A stretch of DNA of 43,366 nucleotides from Burkholderiales bacterium RIFCSPHIGHO2_12_FULL_69_20. GTDB lineage: Bacteria; Pseudomonadota; Gammaproteobacteria; Burkholderiales; Burkholderiaceae_C. Below are positions 33,047-40,640 of this stretch, one piece after another. The position numbers were made by a program, and so were the translations under genes. The stretch spans positions 2,040-45,405 of the forward strand of contig MESD01000197.1 of the NCBI GenBank assembly GCA_001770815.1. The letters run 5' to 3'. Each line of letters opens with the position of its first letter. Position 1 is the stretch's first letter. Below the pieces are notes generated by a model. That model made no database searches and was not told the DNA's origin. It was given only the letters and a program-made list of their open reading frames with translations.

Positions 33047-33966
33047 GGTTGAGCGTCCTTGGCCGCGGGTTGGGGCAATGTGATGCCCGACAGCGCGGCA
33101 TACAGCTTGATCACCGCGCTGTCGTCCTCGGCACCGTGGCCGGCACCGGCGGTGCCCAGGTACAGCTGGTGCGCGGCGGCGGCCAGCGGCAGCGGGAAGG
33201 CCAGCTTGCGCGCGGCGTCGAGCACGATGCCCAGGTCCTTGATGAAGATGTTGACCGCCGACAGCGGCGTGTAGTCGCCGGCCAGGATGTGCGGCACGCG
33301 GTTGGCAAACATCCAGCTCGAGCCGGCCGAGTGGGTGATCACCTCGTAGAGCTTGTGCGGGTCGGCCCCTGCCTTGATGCCCAGCGCCATCGCCTCGCAG
33401 GCGGCGGCGATGTGCACACCGGCCAGGTGCTGGTTGACCATCTTGACGGTCGATCCGACGCCGGCCTTGTCGCCCAGCCGGTAGACCTTGCCGGCCACCG
33501 CATCGAGCAGCGCGCCCACCGCGGCAAAGGCCTCGGGCTTGCCGGAGGCCATCACCGTCATCTCGCCATTGGCGGCCTTGGCGGCACCGCCCGAGACCGG
33601 TGCGTCGATCAGGTGCAGGCCACGCTCGGCCAGGCGCGCTTCCCACAGCGGCGGCAGGGTCGGGTCGACGGTGGCCGAGGTGATGACCACCGATCCCGGC
33701 TTCAGGTGCGCGGCCAGGCCGTCATCACCGAACAGCACGCCCTCGGTCTGCGCGGCGTTGACCACCAGCACCTGCACCGCGTCGCAGTGCCGGGCCAGCT
33801 CGGCCACGCTGGCGGCGATGCGCCCGCCGGCCTCGGCCACGCTGGCGCAGGCGGTGGGGTTGAGGTCGAAGCCCCAGGTGGGCACGCCGCGCTTGAGCGC
33901 GCTGAGCGCGGCGCCGCGGCCCATCGAGCCGAGGCCGATCACGCCGAGGGTGGTGGGCAGGGTCAT
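33043..33966 (-). CDS. ltnD: L-threonate dehydrogenase (3-hydroxyisobutyrate dehydrogenase family)
   Basis: A 307-residue NAD-dependent beta-hydroxyacid dehydrogenase, predicted to oxidise L-threonate to 2-oxo-tetronate, the first step of the pathway. Rossmann motif GVIGLGSMGRGAALS at the start, substrate loop DAPVSGGAAKAANGEMTVM (about residues 121-139), and the catalytic-lysine block GVGSTVKMVNQHLAG. Related family members include 2-hydroxy-3-oxopropionate reductase, so naming depends on the operon: otnK, otnC and otnI downstream favour LtnD. It overlaps both the regulator gene and otnK by four bases. Confidence 0.9.
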   Translation of the reverse strand: MTLPTTLGVIGLGSMGRGAALSALKRGVPTWGFDLNPTACASVAEAGGRIAASVAELARHCDAVQVLVVNAAQTEGVLFGDDGLAAHLKPGSVVITSATVDPTLPPLWEARLAERGLHLIDAPVSGGAAKAANGEMTVMASGKPEAFAAVGALLDAVAGKVYRLGDKAGVGSTVKMVNQHLAGVHIAAACEAMALGIKAGADPHKLYEVITHSAGSSWMFANRVPHILAGDYTPLSAVNIFIKDLGIVLDAARKLAFPLPLAAAAHQLYLGTAGAGHGAEDDSAVIKLYAALSGITLPQPAAKDAQP

Positions 33967-34757
33967 GCGGGGGCTCCAGTGAGGGGGTTCGGGGTGGGTG
34001 TGGTGGCGCGGGCGCGGCGGATCGGCGCGTCGGCGTCCTGCAGGCGGCGTGCGGCCTGGCGCATGTGTTCGGCGGCGGCGTGGCGGGCGGCGTCGGCGTC
34101 GCGCTGGGCGATCGCGTCGGCAATCGCGCGGTGCTCATGCCGCACCTCGTGCATGTATTCGGGCTTCAGTGATTCATTGCGGCGGGTGACGGTCATCGCC
34201 TCGCGCAGGTATTGCTCCAGGTGGCGCAGCAGGCGCGGAAACTGGGCATTGCCCGAGGCCTCGGCGATGGCCTGGTGGAAGGCCAGGTCCTCGTCGACCG
34301 CGGCGCTGCCCGAGGCCACCGACTCGTCGACCCGGCGCAGCGCCAGCTCGATCGCGCTGCGCTGCGCGGCGCTGGCGCGGCTGGCGGCCAGCGCGGCCAC
34401 TTCGGATTCAAGCGCGCGCCGCACTTCCACCATGTCGAGCACCGAGCCCAGCGTGGCCAGCACGGCGGCGTCGAAATCCAGCGGGCGTGCGGCATCACGC
34501 GGTGCCACGAACACGCCCGAACCCTGGCGTGCCACCAGCAGGCCGGTCGAGCGCAGCCGGCTCACCGCCTCACGCACGACGGTGCGCGACACCGCGTACT
34601 GCGCGGCCAGCGCCAGCTCGGTGGGCAGGCGGTCGTCGGGCTGCAACTCGCCGCTGTCGATGCGCTGGCGCAGTTCGGCGGCCAGCCGGTCGGACAGCCG
34701 CTCGGTGGCCAGCGGACGCACGCTGGCGCCTTTCGAGGGCTCAGTGGCGCCCGGCAT
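33963..34757 (-). CDS. GntR-family transcriptional regulator (FadR/FCD subgroup) of the tetronate operon
   Basis: A 264-residue DNA-binding repressor-type protein. The winged helix-turn-helix (about residues 20-85) reads LPTELALAAQYAVSRTVVREAVSRLRSTGLLVARQGSGVFV. The C-terminal FCD helical domain carries metal/ligand His and Asp residues (DLAFHQAIAEASGN, HEVRHEHRAIADAI). It is the first gene of the operon and its stop overlaps ltnD, so it is likely to control its own operon in response to a sugar acid such as threonate or an intermediate. A palindrome that may be its operator lies just upstream (34809-34826). Confidence 0.9.
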   Translation of the reverse strand: MPGATEPSKGASVRPLATERLSDRLAAELRQRIDSGELQPDDRLPTELALAAQYAVSRTVVREAVSRLRSTGLLVARQGSGVFVAPRDAARPLDFDAAVLATLGSVLDMVEVRRALESEVAALAASRASAAQRSAIELALRRVDESVASGSAAVDEDLAFHQAIAEASGNAQFPRLLRHLEQYLREAMTVTRRNESLKPEYMHEVRHEHRAIADAIAQRDADAARHAAAEHMRQAARRLQDADAPIRRARATTPTPNPLTGAPA

Positions 34758-34788
34758 GCCGATGACAGATTGCGCAGGTCATCGGGTC

Positions 34789-34826
34789 ATCATACAAATT
34801 TGGGGGTATTTGCCCATGCGGGCAAA
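34789..34826 (-). promoter_or_regulatory. Predicted promoter and operator of the tetronate operon
   Basis: Read on the minus strand, a -10 TATGAT (34789-34794) follows a poor -35 TGGGCA (34811-34816) by 16 bases. A perfect inverted repeat TTTGCCC/GGGCAAA with a 4-base centre (34809-34826) covers the -35. A weaker pair CAAAT/ATTTG (34795-34799, 34808-34812) fills the spacer. The placement suits repression by the adjacent GntR protein. Confidence 0.5.
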
Positions 34827-34896
34827 CACGGAGGCGGCGGTGCGGTGAGGGCGCGGGCGCCAGATCGGCCCGCGCAACAGGAAGCTTCGTGCCCGT

Positions 34897-35640
34897 TCAG
34901 GCCTTGCCTTGGTTGGCCACCGCGGCGGCGGCCCTGGCAGCGGCCTCGGGGTCACCCAGGTAGTACGACTTGATCGGCTTCAGGTCGGCGTCGAGTTCAT
35001 AGACCAGCGGAATGCCGTTGGGGATGTTCAGGCCGACGATGTCCTCTTCACTGATGCCGTCGAGGTACTTCACCAGCGCCCGCATCGAGTTGCCGTGCGC
35101 CGCCACCACGGTGCGCTGGCCGCTGCGGATGGCCGGGGCCAGCACCTCGTTCCAGAACGGCATCACCCGCGCCACGGTGTCCTTCAGGCATTCGGTCAGT
35201 GGCACCTGGCCCGGCGCGAGCTGGGCGTAGCGCGGGTCGTCGCGCTCGCTGCGCGCATCACCGGGCGCCAGCGCCGGCGGCGGGGTGTCGTAGCTGCGCC
35301 GCCACACCAGCACCTGCGCATCGCCGTACTGGCGCGCCGTCTCGGCCTTGTTCAGGCCTTGCAGCCCGCCGTAGTGGCGCTCGTTGAGCCGCCAGTCCTT
35401 GACCTCGGGCAGCCAGGTGCGGCCCATCTCATCGAGCGCATGCCACAGCGTCCAGATCGCGCGTTGCAGCACCGAGGTGTAGGCGATGTCGAACTCGAAG
35501 CCGGCCTCCTTCAGCAACTGGCCGGCCTGCCGGGCCTGGGCCACGCCGGTGGGCGTCAGCGGCACATCGGTCCAGCCGGTGAAGCGGTTGTCGAGGTTCC
35601 AGGTCGATTCGCCGTGGCGGATCAGCACGAGCTTGTACAT
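34897..35640 (-). CDS. gpmA: 2,3-bisphosphoglycerate-dependent phosphoglycerate mutase
   Basis: A glycolytic/gluconeogenic enzyme interconverting 3- and 2-phosphoglycerate. The 247-residue protein has [10 protein letters not shown] with the phosphohistidine His near residue 9, [15 protein letters not shown], and [18 protein letters not shown] with the second catalytic His. The end is Ala/Lys-rich and of normal length. It is divergent from the rhodanese gene, sharing a 115-base intergenic region. No neighbouring glycolysis gene is present. Confidence 0.96.
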   Translation of the reverse strand: MYKLVLIRHGESTWNLDNRFTGWTDVPLTPTGVAQARQAGQLLKEAGFEFDIAYTSVLQRAIWTLWHALDEMGRTWLPEVKDWRLNERHYGGLQGLNKAETARQYGDAQVLVWRRSYDTPPPALAPGDARSERDDPRYAQLAPGQVPLTECLKDTVARVMPFWNEVLAPAIRSGQRTVVAAHGNSMRALVKYLDGISEEDIVGLNIPNGIPLVYELDADLKPIKSYYLGDPEAAARAAAAVANQGKA

Positions 35641-35717
35641 GGTGGCGGCAGGTGGGCAGAAGGTGGGGAAACCGGGGCCGCAACCGGGGGCCGGTGCGGC
35701 GGCAAAGCTTCAAATTC

Positions 35718-35723
35718 TATAAT
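35718..35723 (+). promoter_or_regulatory. -10 box (TATAAT) for the rhodanese-grxC side
   Basis: A perfect TATAAT at 35718-35723, 32 bases before the GTG start at 35756, in a stretch with A/T runs (35711-35723). A -35 consensus is not seen 16-18 bases upstream. It is the best sigma-70-like -10 in this gap. Confidence 0.55.
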
Positions 35724-35755
35724 CCGCGTCTTTCCCAGATCCCAGGCCTACCCCC

Positions 35756-36166
35756 GTGACGTTTCTCATCGAAAACTGGATGCTCATCCTGCTGGCCGCC
35801 ACCTCGGGCGGTCTGTTGCTGTGGCCGGTGCTGCAGGGCGGTGGCGGCGGCAGTGTCGGCACCGCCGAGGCGGTGCGCCTCATCAACCGCGAGAAGGGTG
35901 TGCTGATCGACGTGTGCGAGCCGTCGGAATTTGCCGCCGGCCATGCGGTGGGCGCGCGCAACGTGCCGCTGGGGGCGATCAGCGGCTCCAAGGACCTGCC
36001 CTCGAACAAGGCACTGCCGCTGGTGGTGATGTGCGCCAGCGGCGCGCGCGCCAGCCGCGCTGCGGGCCTGCTTCGCAAGGCCGGCTACGAGAAGGCCACC
36101 GTCGTGTCGGGTGGCATGAAGGCCTGGCGCGAGGCCGGCCTGCCGGTCGACCGGAAAGCCGGCTGA
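35756..36166 (+). CDS. Membrane-anchored rhodanese-domain protein
   Basis: A 136-residue protein with one N-terminal membrane segment (about residues 8-27), a Gly-rich loop and one rhodanese domain. The active loop holds Cys93 in CASGAR, expected to carry persulfide sulfur. VLIDVCEPSEFAAGHAVGARNVPLG is the domain's N-terminal signature and GGMKAWREAGLPV the C-terminal one. It starts with GTG at 35756. It comes before grxC and secB, an order I recall from betaproteobacteria; the thiol-chemistry neighbour grxC suggests a redox or sulfur-transfer role. The sulfur acceptor is unknown. Confidence 0.9.
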   Translation: MTFLIENWMLILLAATSGGLLLWPVLQGGGGGSVGTAEAVRLINREKGVLIDVCEPSEFAAGHAVGARNVPLGAISGSKDLPSNKALPLVVMCASGARASRAAGLLRKAGYEKATVVSGGMKAWREAGLPVDRKAG

Positions 36167-36235
36167 CCGGGTGCGCTGCAAGGCTTCTGCCGCGCTGCCA
36201 GAATTGGCGCTGTCTCGGTTTTGAACGCACCCGCC

Positions 36236-36496
36236 ATGAACGCTGTCCGCATGTACACCACCCAGGTCTGCCCCTACTGCATCCAGGCCAAGGCCTTGTT
36301 GAAGCAGCGCGGCGTGGCGGCCATCGACGAGGTGCGCATCGACCTCGACCCGCAGCAGCGTGAGCAGATGATCGCGCTGACCGGCCGCCGCACGGTGCCG
36401 CAGATCTTCATCGGCGAGACCCATGTCGGCGGCTGCGACGACCTGATGGCGCTGGATCGCCGCGGCGGCCTGGCCCCGTTGCTGCAGCAGGCCTGA
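36236..36496 (+). CDS. grxC: Glutaredoxin 3
   Basis: An 86-residue dithiol glutaredoxin. The active site is CPYC (Cys12, Cys15), followed by the TVPQIFIG cis-Pro block and HVGGCDDLMAL glutathione site, all in normal spacing. It reduces disulfides and glutathionylated proteins using glutathione. ATG 36236 gives the family's usual length; the TTG at 36221 would add five residues. It lies 69 bases after the rhodanese gene. A GC hairpin follows the stop. Confidence 0.94.
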   Translation: MNAVRMYTTQVCPYCIQAKALLKQRGVAAIDEVRIDLDPQQREQMIALTGRRTVPQIFIGETHVGGCDDLMALDRRGGLAPLLQQA

Positions 36497-36504
36497 AACG
36501 CCCG

Positions 36505-36522
36505 GCCCCCGGCTTCGGGGGC
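36505..36522 (+). terminator. Hairpin after grxC, weak terminator candidate
   Basis: Stem GCCCCCG/CGGGGGC (36505-36511, 36516-36522) with loop GCTT, eight bases after the grxC stop. Only two T residues follow, so termination without Rho is doubtful. Confidence 0.4.
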
Positions 36523-36604
36523 TTGCATCCGGCACGGCCGTCACAGGCCCGCTGCCGCCCAGAATGTCACGCGGGTGGCCCTGAGTTCGCCCGCGCCCCT
36601 GCGC

Positions 36605-36659
36605 CATAATCCGCGCCGCAGCCAGCCCGTCGCCCGTCGGCGCCGGGCTTTGATTTTTT
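36605..36659 (+). promoter_or_regulatory. secB leader: -10-like box followed by an intrinsic-terminator-like hairpin
   Basis: CATAAT (36605-36610) could be a -10. Next comes a stem AGCCCG-CGCC/GGCG-CGGGCT (36624-36649, one mismatch, 4-base loop) directly followed by a T-rich run with six consecutive T (36649-36659). This is either a true terminator for grxC, with the -10 fortuitous, or an attenuator-like leader of secB. The secB ATG is 28 bases after the stem. Confidence 0.45.
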
Positions 36660-36677
36660 CTCCAGGATCCCCTCGCC

Positions 36678-37145
36678 ATGGCCGACCAAGACCTCACCCC
36701 CGTGTTCCAGATCCAGCGCATGTACCTCAAGGACCTGTCGCTGGAACAGCCGAACTCGCCGCAGATCCTGCTCGAGCAGCAGCAGCCGCAGGTCGACATC
36801 AACCTGGCGATGGCCGCCGGCGGTGTGGCCGAGGGTGTGTTCGAGGTGACCGTCACCGCCACGGTGACCACCAAGATCCAGGACAAGACGCTGTTCCTGG
36901 TCGAGGCCAAGCAGGCCGGCATCTTCGAGATCCGCCATGTGCCCGAAGAGCAGCTGCAGGGCATCCTCAGCATCGTCTGCCCGCAGATGATCTACCCCTA
37001 CCTGCGCGCCATCGTGTCGGACATCTGCACGCGTGCCGGCTTCCCGCCGATCATGCTGACCGAAGTGAACTTCCAGGCCATGTTCGAAGCCCAGCAAGCC
37101 CAGGCGCAAGCCGGCGGCAACGGCATCATCACCGGCGCCAACTGA
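36678..37145 (+). CDS. secB: Protein-export chaperone SecB
   Basis: A tetrameric cytoplasmic chaperone that keeps precursors unfolded and hands them to SecA. The 155-residue chain has [21 protein letters not shown], a [15 protein letters not shown]-like core, [34 protein letters not shown] and a flexible Gln/Ala-rich tail (about 135-155), all SecB features. It begins 181 bases after grxC, with gpsA 12 bases downstream, so secB and gpsA are probably cotranscribed. Confidence 0.97.
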   Translation: MADQDLTPVFQIQRMYLKDLSLEQPNSPQILLEQQQPQVDINLAMAAGGVAEGVFEVTVTATVTTKIQDKTLFLVEAKQAGIFEIRHVPEEQLQGILSIVCPQMIYPYLRAIVSDICTRAGFPPIMLTEVNFQAMFEAQQAQAQAGGNGIITGAN

Positions 37146-37157
37146 GCCTGGCCGGCC

Positions 37158-38183
37158 ATGGGCGCGCGGTCCGTTGGCGTCGACGGGCTCGCGCCCGACC
37201 AACTGCCCATCGTGGTGCTGGGCGCCGGTGCCTGGGGCACCGCGCTGGCGCTGGCCGCGGCGCAGCGCCAGCCGGTGCTGCTGTGGGCGCGTGACGAGGC
37301 CCAGGCCGCCGAGATGCAGGCCACGCGCTGCAACCGGCGCTACCTGCCCGACATCACGCTGCCCCCATCGCTGCGCATCAGCGCCGATCCGGCCGAGGCG
37401 CTGGCCATGGCCGCGCAGGGCCTGGCGGTCATCGGCGCGCCGATGTCGGGCCTGCGCGAACGCCTGGTCGCGCTGCCATCAGGCGCCCGTGCGCTGTGGC
37501 TGTGCAAGGGTTTCGAGGCCGACACCGGCGCGTTGGGCCACGAGATCGCCCGCGAGCTGCGACCCGACCTGCATTGCGGCGTGCTCTCGGGCCCCAGCTT
37601 TGCATTGGAAGTGGCCCGCGGCCAGCCCACCGCACTGGTGGCCGCCAGCCCCAGCGAATCACTCTGCGCACTGGCCGTGCAGGCCTTCCACAGCGACAGC
37701 CTGCGCATCTACACCAGCAACGACCCGGTGGGCGTGGAGGTGGGCGGCGCGGTGAAGAACGTGATGGCAATCGCCACCGGCATCGCCGACGGGCTGCAAC
37801 TGGGCCTGAACGCACGCGCCGCGCTGATCACCCGCGGCCTGGCCGAGATGACGCGCCTGGGCGTGGCGCTGGGCGCGCGTGCCGAGACCTTCATGGGCCT
37901 GTCGGGCCTGGGCGATCTGGTGCTGACGGCCACCGGCGATCTGTCGCGCAACCGCAGCGTCGGGCTGATGCTGGCCAGCGGCCTGTCGGTGCCCGACATC
38001 CTGGCCCGCCTGGGCCATGTGGCCGAGGGCGTGCACACCGCCCCCACGCTGCTGGCGCGGGCGCAGCGCAGCGGCGTGGAAATGCCCATCACCGAGGCCG
38101 TGGTGGCGGTGCTGCAGGGCCGGCTGGCCCCGGCTCAGGCCCTGCAGCTGCTGATGGGGCGTGAGGCCCGGTCCGAAGCCTGA
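37158..38183 (+). CDS. gpsA: Glycerol-3-phosphate dehydrogenase [NAD(P)+]
   Basis: A cytosolic enzyme reducing dihydroxyacetone phosphate to sn-glycerol 3-phosphate for phospholipid synthesis. The 341-residue protein has the dinucleotide loop [13 protein letters not shown] (about 19-31), [21 protein letters not shown], the catalytic-lysine block [18 protein letters not shown] and [20 protein letters not shown]. The first 17 residues are extra to the family core, and no closer start was found that keeps the Rossmann strand. The short gap to secB indicates a common transcript. Confidence 0.96.
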   Translation: MGARSVGVDGLAPDQLPIVVLGAGAWGTALALAAAQRQPVLLWARDEAQAAEMQATRCNRRYLPDITLPPSLRISADPAEALAMAAQGLAVIGAPMSGLRERLVALPSGARALWLCKGFEADTGALGHEIARELRPDLHCGVLSGPSFALEVARGQPTALVAASPSESLCALAVQAFHSDSLRIYTSNDPVGVEVGGAVKNVMAIATGIADGLQLGLNARAALITRGLAEMTRLGVALGARAETFMGLSGLGDLVLTATGDLSRNRSVGLMLASGLSVPDILARLGHVAEGVHTAPTLLARAQRSGVEMPITEAVVAVLQGRLAPAQALQLLMGREARSEA

Positions 38184-38221
38184 ATCGGGCTGACAGCGCT
38201 GCCGGCCGCACCGCCTGCCGA

Positions 38222-38692
38222 TCAACTGCCGCCGCTGTAGCCCTGCTGGCGCCAGGCCTCGAACACCGCCACTGCCACCGCATTGCTGAGGTTCAGGCTG
38301 CGCTGGCCCGCCCGCATCGGCAGGCGCACGCGGCGCTCGTCGGCAAAAGAGTCGGATATCTCGGGCGGCAGGCCAGCGGTCTCGCTGCCGAACACCAACC
38401 AGTCGCCGGGCTGCCAGGCCACCGTCGAGAAGACCGATGCGCCGCGCGTGGTGAAGGCCCACAGCCGACCGCCGATGCGCTGCTGCGCGGCTTGCAGCGC
38501 GGCCCAGTCGGCATGCCGGCGCACGGCGGTGAACTCGTGGTAGTCCAGCCCGGCGCGGCGCAGCAGCTTGTCCTCCATCGCAAAGCCCAGCGGCTCGACC
38601 AGGTGCAGCGCGCAGCCGGTGTTGGCCGCGAGGCGGATCACGTTGCCGGTGTTGGGCGGGATTTCGGGGTGGACGAGCACGATGTGGAACAT
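38222..38692 (-). CDS. trmL: tRNA (cytidine(34)-2'-O)-methyltransferase
   Basis: A 156-residue SPOUT-fold methyltransferase that modifies the wobble base of certain tRNA-Leu using SAM. MFHIVLVHPEIPPNTGNVIRLAANTGCALHLVEPLGF is the TrmL N-terminus. FGSETAGLP and the knot region LNLSNAVAVAVFEAW near the C-terminus form the SAM knot. It converges with gpsA (38-base gap) and lies 53 bases downstream of comF on the same strand, probably one transcript. Complete and normal length. Confidence 0.95.
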   Translation of the reverse strand: MFHIVLVHPEIPPNTGNVIRLAANTGCALHLVEPLGFAMEDKLLRRAGLDYHEFTAVRRHADWAALQAAQQRIGGRLWAFTTRGASVFSTVAWQPGDWLVFGSETAGLPPEISDSFADERRVRLPMRAGQRSLNLSNAVAVAVFEAWRQQGYSGGS

Positions 38693-38745
38693 GGTGCCGG
38701 CATTGTCCGGTCATCCACCGCGGTGCGATGGCCCGATGCGGTTGG

Positions 38746-39540
38746 TCAAGCGCCCGGCGCCGGTGTGCGCGCCAGCACCCACACCTGCACGCTGGCCGCA
38801 CCCGCCGCCAGCAGCGCCTGGCTGGCCGCCGCGGCGGTGACGCTGGTGGTCAGCACGTCGTCGACCAGCGCGACGTGGCGCGCCACCAGGCCGCGGTGGC
38901 CTTCGGGCGTGACCCACATCGCGTCGCGCAGGTTGCGCTCGCGGGCCGCGCGCGACAGGCCCACCTGGTGCGGTGTGTCGCGCAAGCGCAGCAACCAGCC
39001 GGCCTCGGCCGGCAGGCCCAGCCCGGCGGCGATGCGGCGGGCCAGCTCCCAGGCCTGGTTGTAACCACGCTCGGCCAGCCGCTGCGGGCTCAGCGGCACC
39101 GGCAACACGCATTGCGCCAACGGAGCGCTGGCTTGGCGCTGCACGGCCGCCAGCAGCGCCGGGGCCAGCAGGGCGGCCAGCTCGGGCTGCTGCTGAAACT
39201 TGAAGCGGCCGATCAATCGGTCCCACGGAAAGCCGTAGTCGCCCAGCGTGATGCAGCGCGCGAACGGCGGCGGTTCGCGCAGGCAGTTGCCGCAGGGAAT
39301 CGCGGTCGCGCCGGGCAGGGCGCAGCGGGGGCAGCGTGATGGCGAGGCGCCCAGAAAGCGCTGTTCACAATCACCACACAGGCCCTGCCAGCCCCATTGG
39401 CTGCACAGCACGCAGGGCCGGGGCAGCCGCAGCCCGCCGCCGCGACGCAACGTCACCTGCTGTGCAGCGGGCGCCTCGGGCGTGGTGCTGATGGACGGCG
39501 TGTGGATGGGGGCGGGGCCGACCTCGGCAGCTGGGCGCAT
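38746..39540 (-). CDS. comF: ComF family phosphoribosyltransferase-like protein
   Basis: A 264-residue ComF/GntX-family protein linked to DNA uptake and recombination in competent bacteria. The N-terminal zinc ribbon is visible as CVLCSQWGWQGLCGDC and CPRCALP...CGNCL. The C-terminal phosphoribosyltransferase domain has VLPVPLSPQRLAERGYNQAWELA and the PRPP-type loop VALVDDVLTTSVTAAAAS, where the usual Gly of DDVxTTG is Ser. The ATG at 39540 gives a 40-residue Ala/Pro leader. Upstream the frame remains open, but it would run into the divergent methyltransferase gene. Biochemical role unproven in the family. Confidence 0.9.
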   Translation of the reverse strand: MRPAAEVGPAPIHTPSISTTPEAPAAQQVTLRRGGGLRLPRPCVLCSQWGWQGLCGDCEQRFLGASPSRCPRCALPGATAIPCGNCLREPPPFARCITLGDYGFPWDRLIGRFKFQQQPELAALLAPALLAAVQRQASAPLAQCVLPVPLSPQRLAERGYNQAWELARRIAAGLGLPAEAGWLLRLRDTPHQVGLSRAARERNLRDAMWVTPEGHRGLVARHVALVDDVLTTSVTAAAASQALLAAGAASVQVWVLARTPAPGA

Positions 39541-39548
39541 CGGCTCAA

Positions 39549-39554
39549 TATACT
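39549..39554 (+). promoter_or_regulatory. -10-like box (TATACT) near the BioC-like gene start
   Basis: TATACT at 39549-39554 ends eight bases before ATG 39563, so transcription would begin very close to the start codon. It lies in the 22-base gap between the divergent comF and methyltransferase starts. No -35 is recognised. Confidence 0.4.
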
Positions 39555-39562
39555 GCCCGGCC

Positions 39563-40468
39563 ATGCCCGATCCCAGCGCGCTGCCGCCCCTCACCGATGC
39601 CCTTGCGCTGGCCCGGGCGCTGGGCCGGCTGGTGCGCGCCGAGACCGCACCCTGGCTGCATCAGGAGGTGGCGCGGCGCATGGCCGAGCGGCTGCCGGTC
39701 ATCAAGCAGGCGCCTGAACGCTGGCTGGATTGGTGGGGCTTCACCGGCGGCGGCGCGGCGGCCGTGCAGGCGGTGTGGCCGCAGGCTAGGCGCAGCGTGG
39801 CCGAGCCCACCGCGGCACTGGCCGAACGCAGTCGACAAGCCCTGCACGCCCCGTGGTGGGCCTGGGGCGCGCGGCGCCAGGCAGCGGCGCAGCCGGTGTG
39901 GCTGACCGGCGACGTGCCACCGGCGCAGGCCCAGATGCTGTGGGCCAACCTGGTACTGCACGCCGCGGCCGACCCCGCCGCGATGTTGGCGGCCTGGCAT
40001 CGCGCGCTGGCGGTCGACGGCTTCGTGATGTTCTCCACCTTCGGCCCCGACACGCTGCGCGAGCTGCGTGCGGTCTACAGCGCGGCCGGCTGGCCGGCGC
40101 CGCATCCGCCGTACACCGACATGCACGACTTGGGCGATCTGATGGTGCATGGCGGTTTTGCCGATCCGGTGATGGACCAGGAGATCATCCGCCTGACCTG
40201 GTCGTCGCCCGAGGCCTTGCTGGCCGAGTTGCGCACGCTGGGCGGCCACCTTGGCGCTGCGCGAACCCCCGGCCTGCGCACACCGCGCTGGCGGGCGCGG
40301 CTGCTGGCGGCGCTGGCCGAGCGGGCGGGTGCCGACGGCCGAATCGGCATGAGTTTCGAGCTGGTCTACGGCCATGCCTACAAGGCCCCGCCGCGCCCCG
40401 CGCGTGGCGAGCCCGTCACGGTCTCGCTCGAGGCCCTGCGGGCCACGCTGCCCAAGCATCGGCCTTGA
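39563..40468 (+). CDS. BioC-like SAM-dependent methyltransferase, divergent motif I
   Basis: A 301-residue protein of the methyltransferase-11/BioC type (malonyl-ACP O-methyltransferase in biotin synthesis). The order of blocks fits BioC: an N-terminal helix with EVARRMAERLPVIKQAPERWLDWW, a QMLWANLVLHAAADP core, AVDGFVMFSTFGPDTLRELR, then HDLGDLMVHGGFADPVMDQEIIRLTW. The SAM-binding motif I is odd: WLDWWGFTGGGAAAVQAVW (about 54-72) stands where LDLGCGTG is expected, so SAM binding or activity may differ. The ATG at 39563 begins the protein. No other bio gene is nearby, so the substrate is not supported by context. Confidence 0.75.
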   Translation: MPDPSALPPLTDALALARALGRLVRAETAPWLHQEVARRMAERLPVIKQAPERWLDWWGFTGGGAAAVQAVWPQARRSVAEPTAALAERSRQALHAPWWAWGARRQAAAQPVWLTGDVPPAQAQMLWANLVLHAAADPAAMLAAWHRALAVDGFVMFSTFGPDTLRELRAVYSAAGWPAPHPPYTDMHDLGDLMVHGGFADPVMDQEIIRLTWSSPEALLAELRTLGGHLGAARTPGLRTPRWRARLLAALAERAGADGRIGMSFELVYGHAYKAPPRPARGEPVTVSLEALRATLPKHRP

Positions 40469-40507
40469 ACTCGAATGTCCGCGACAAGAAGCCCCTTATC
40501 ACTCCGC

Positions 40508-40622
40508 TAGAATCCGCGGTTGATCTGGCGCATGGCCTCGATAGGCAGAACAGGCTGCGGTACTCCGTCATTGCCCTGTGTCAGAAAGAGGGCGGGGCGA
40601 CTACCATCCAGCCCTGATACAG
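40508..40622 (+). promoter_or_regulatory. Leader of the cox operon: -10 box and long hairpin
   Basis: TAGAAT (40508-40513) is a plausible -10, which would give a leader of about 120 bases before the DUF2244 gene. A hairpin pairs CTGTGTC (40576-40582) with GATACAG (40616-40622), with one G-U, and encloses a second stem AGGGC/GCCCT. It ends 18 bases before ATG 40641. Nothing else is recognised in this gap. Confidence 0.4.
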
Positions 40623-40640
40623 AAACATCACTCATCGCTC

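Noticed and set aside
34758-34896. Small gene between gntR and gpmA
   Set aside because: No open frame with sensible composition; the gap is explained by the promoter/operator and GC-rich spacer.
36505-36522. Strong intrinsic terminator after grxC
   Set aside because: The stem is good but lacks a T run; kept only as a weak candidate.
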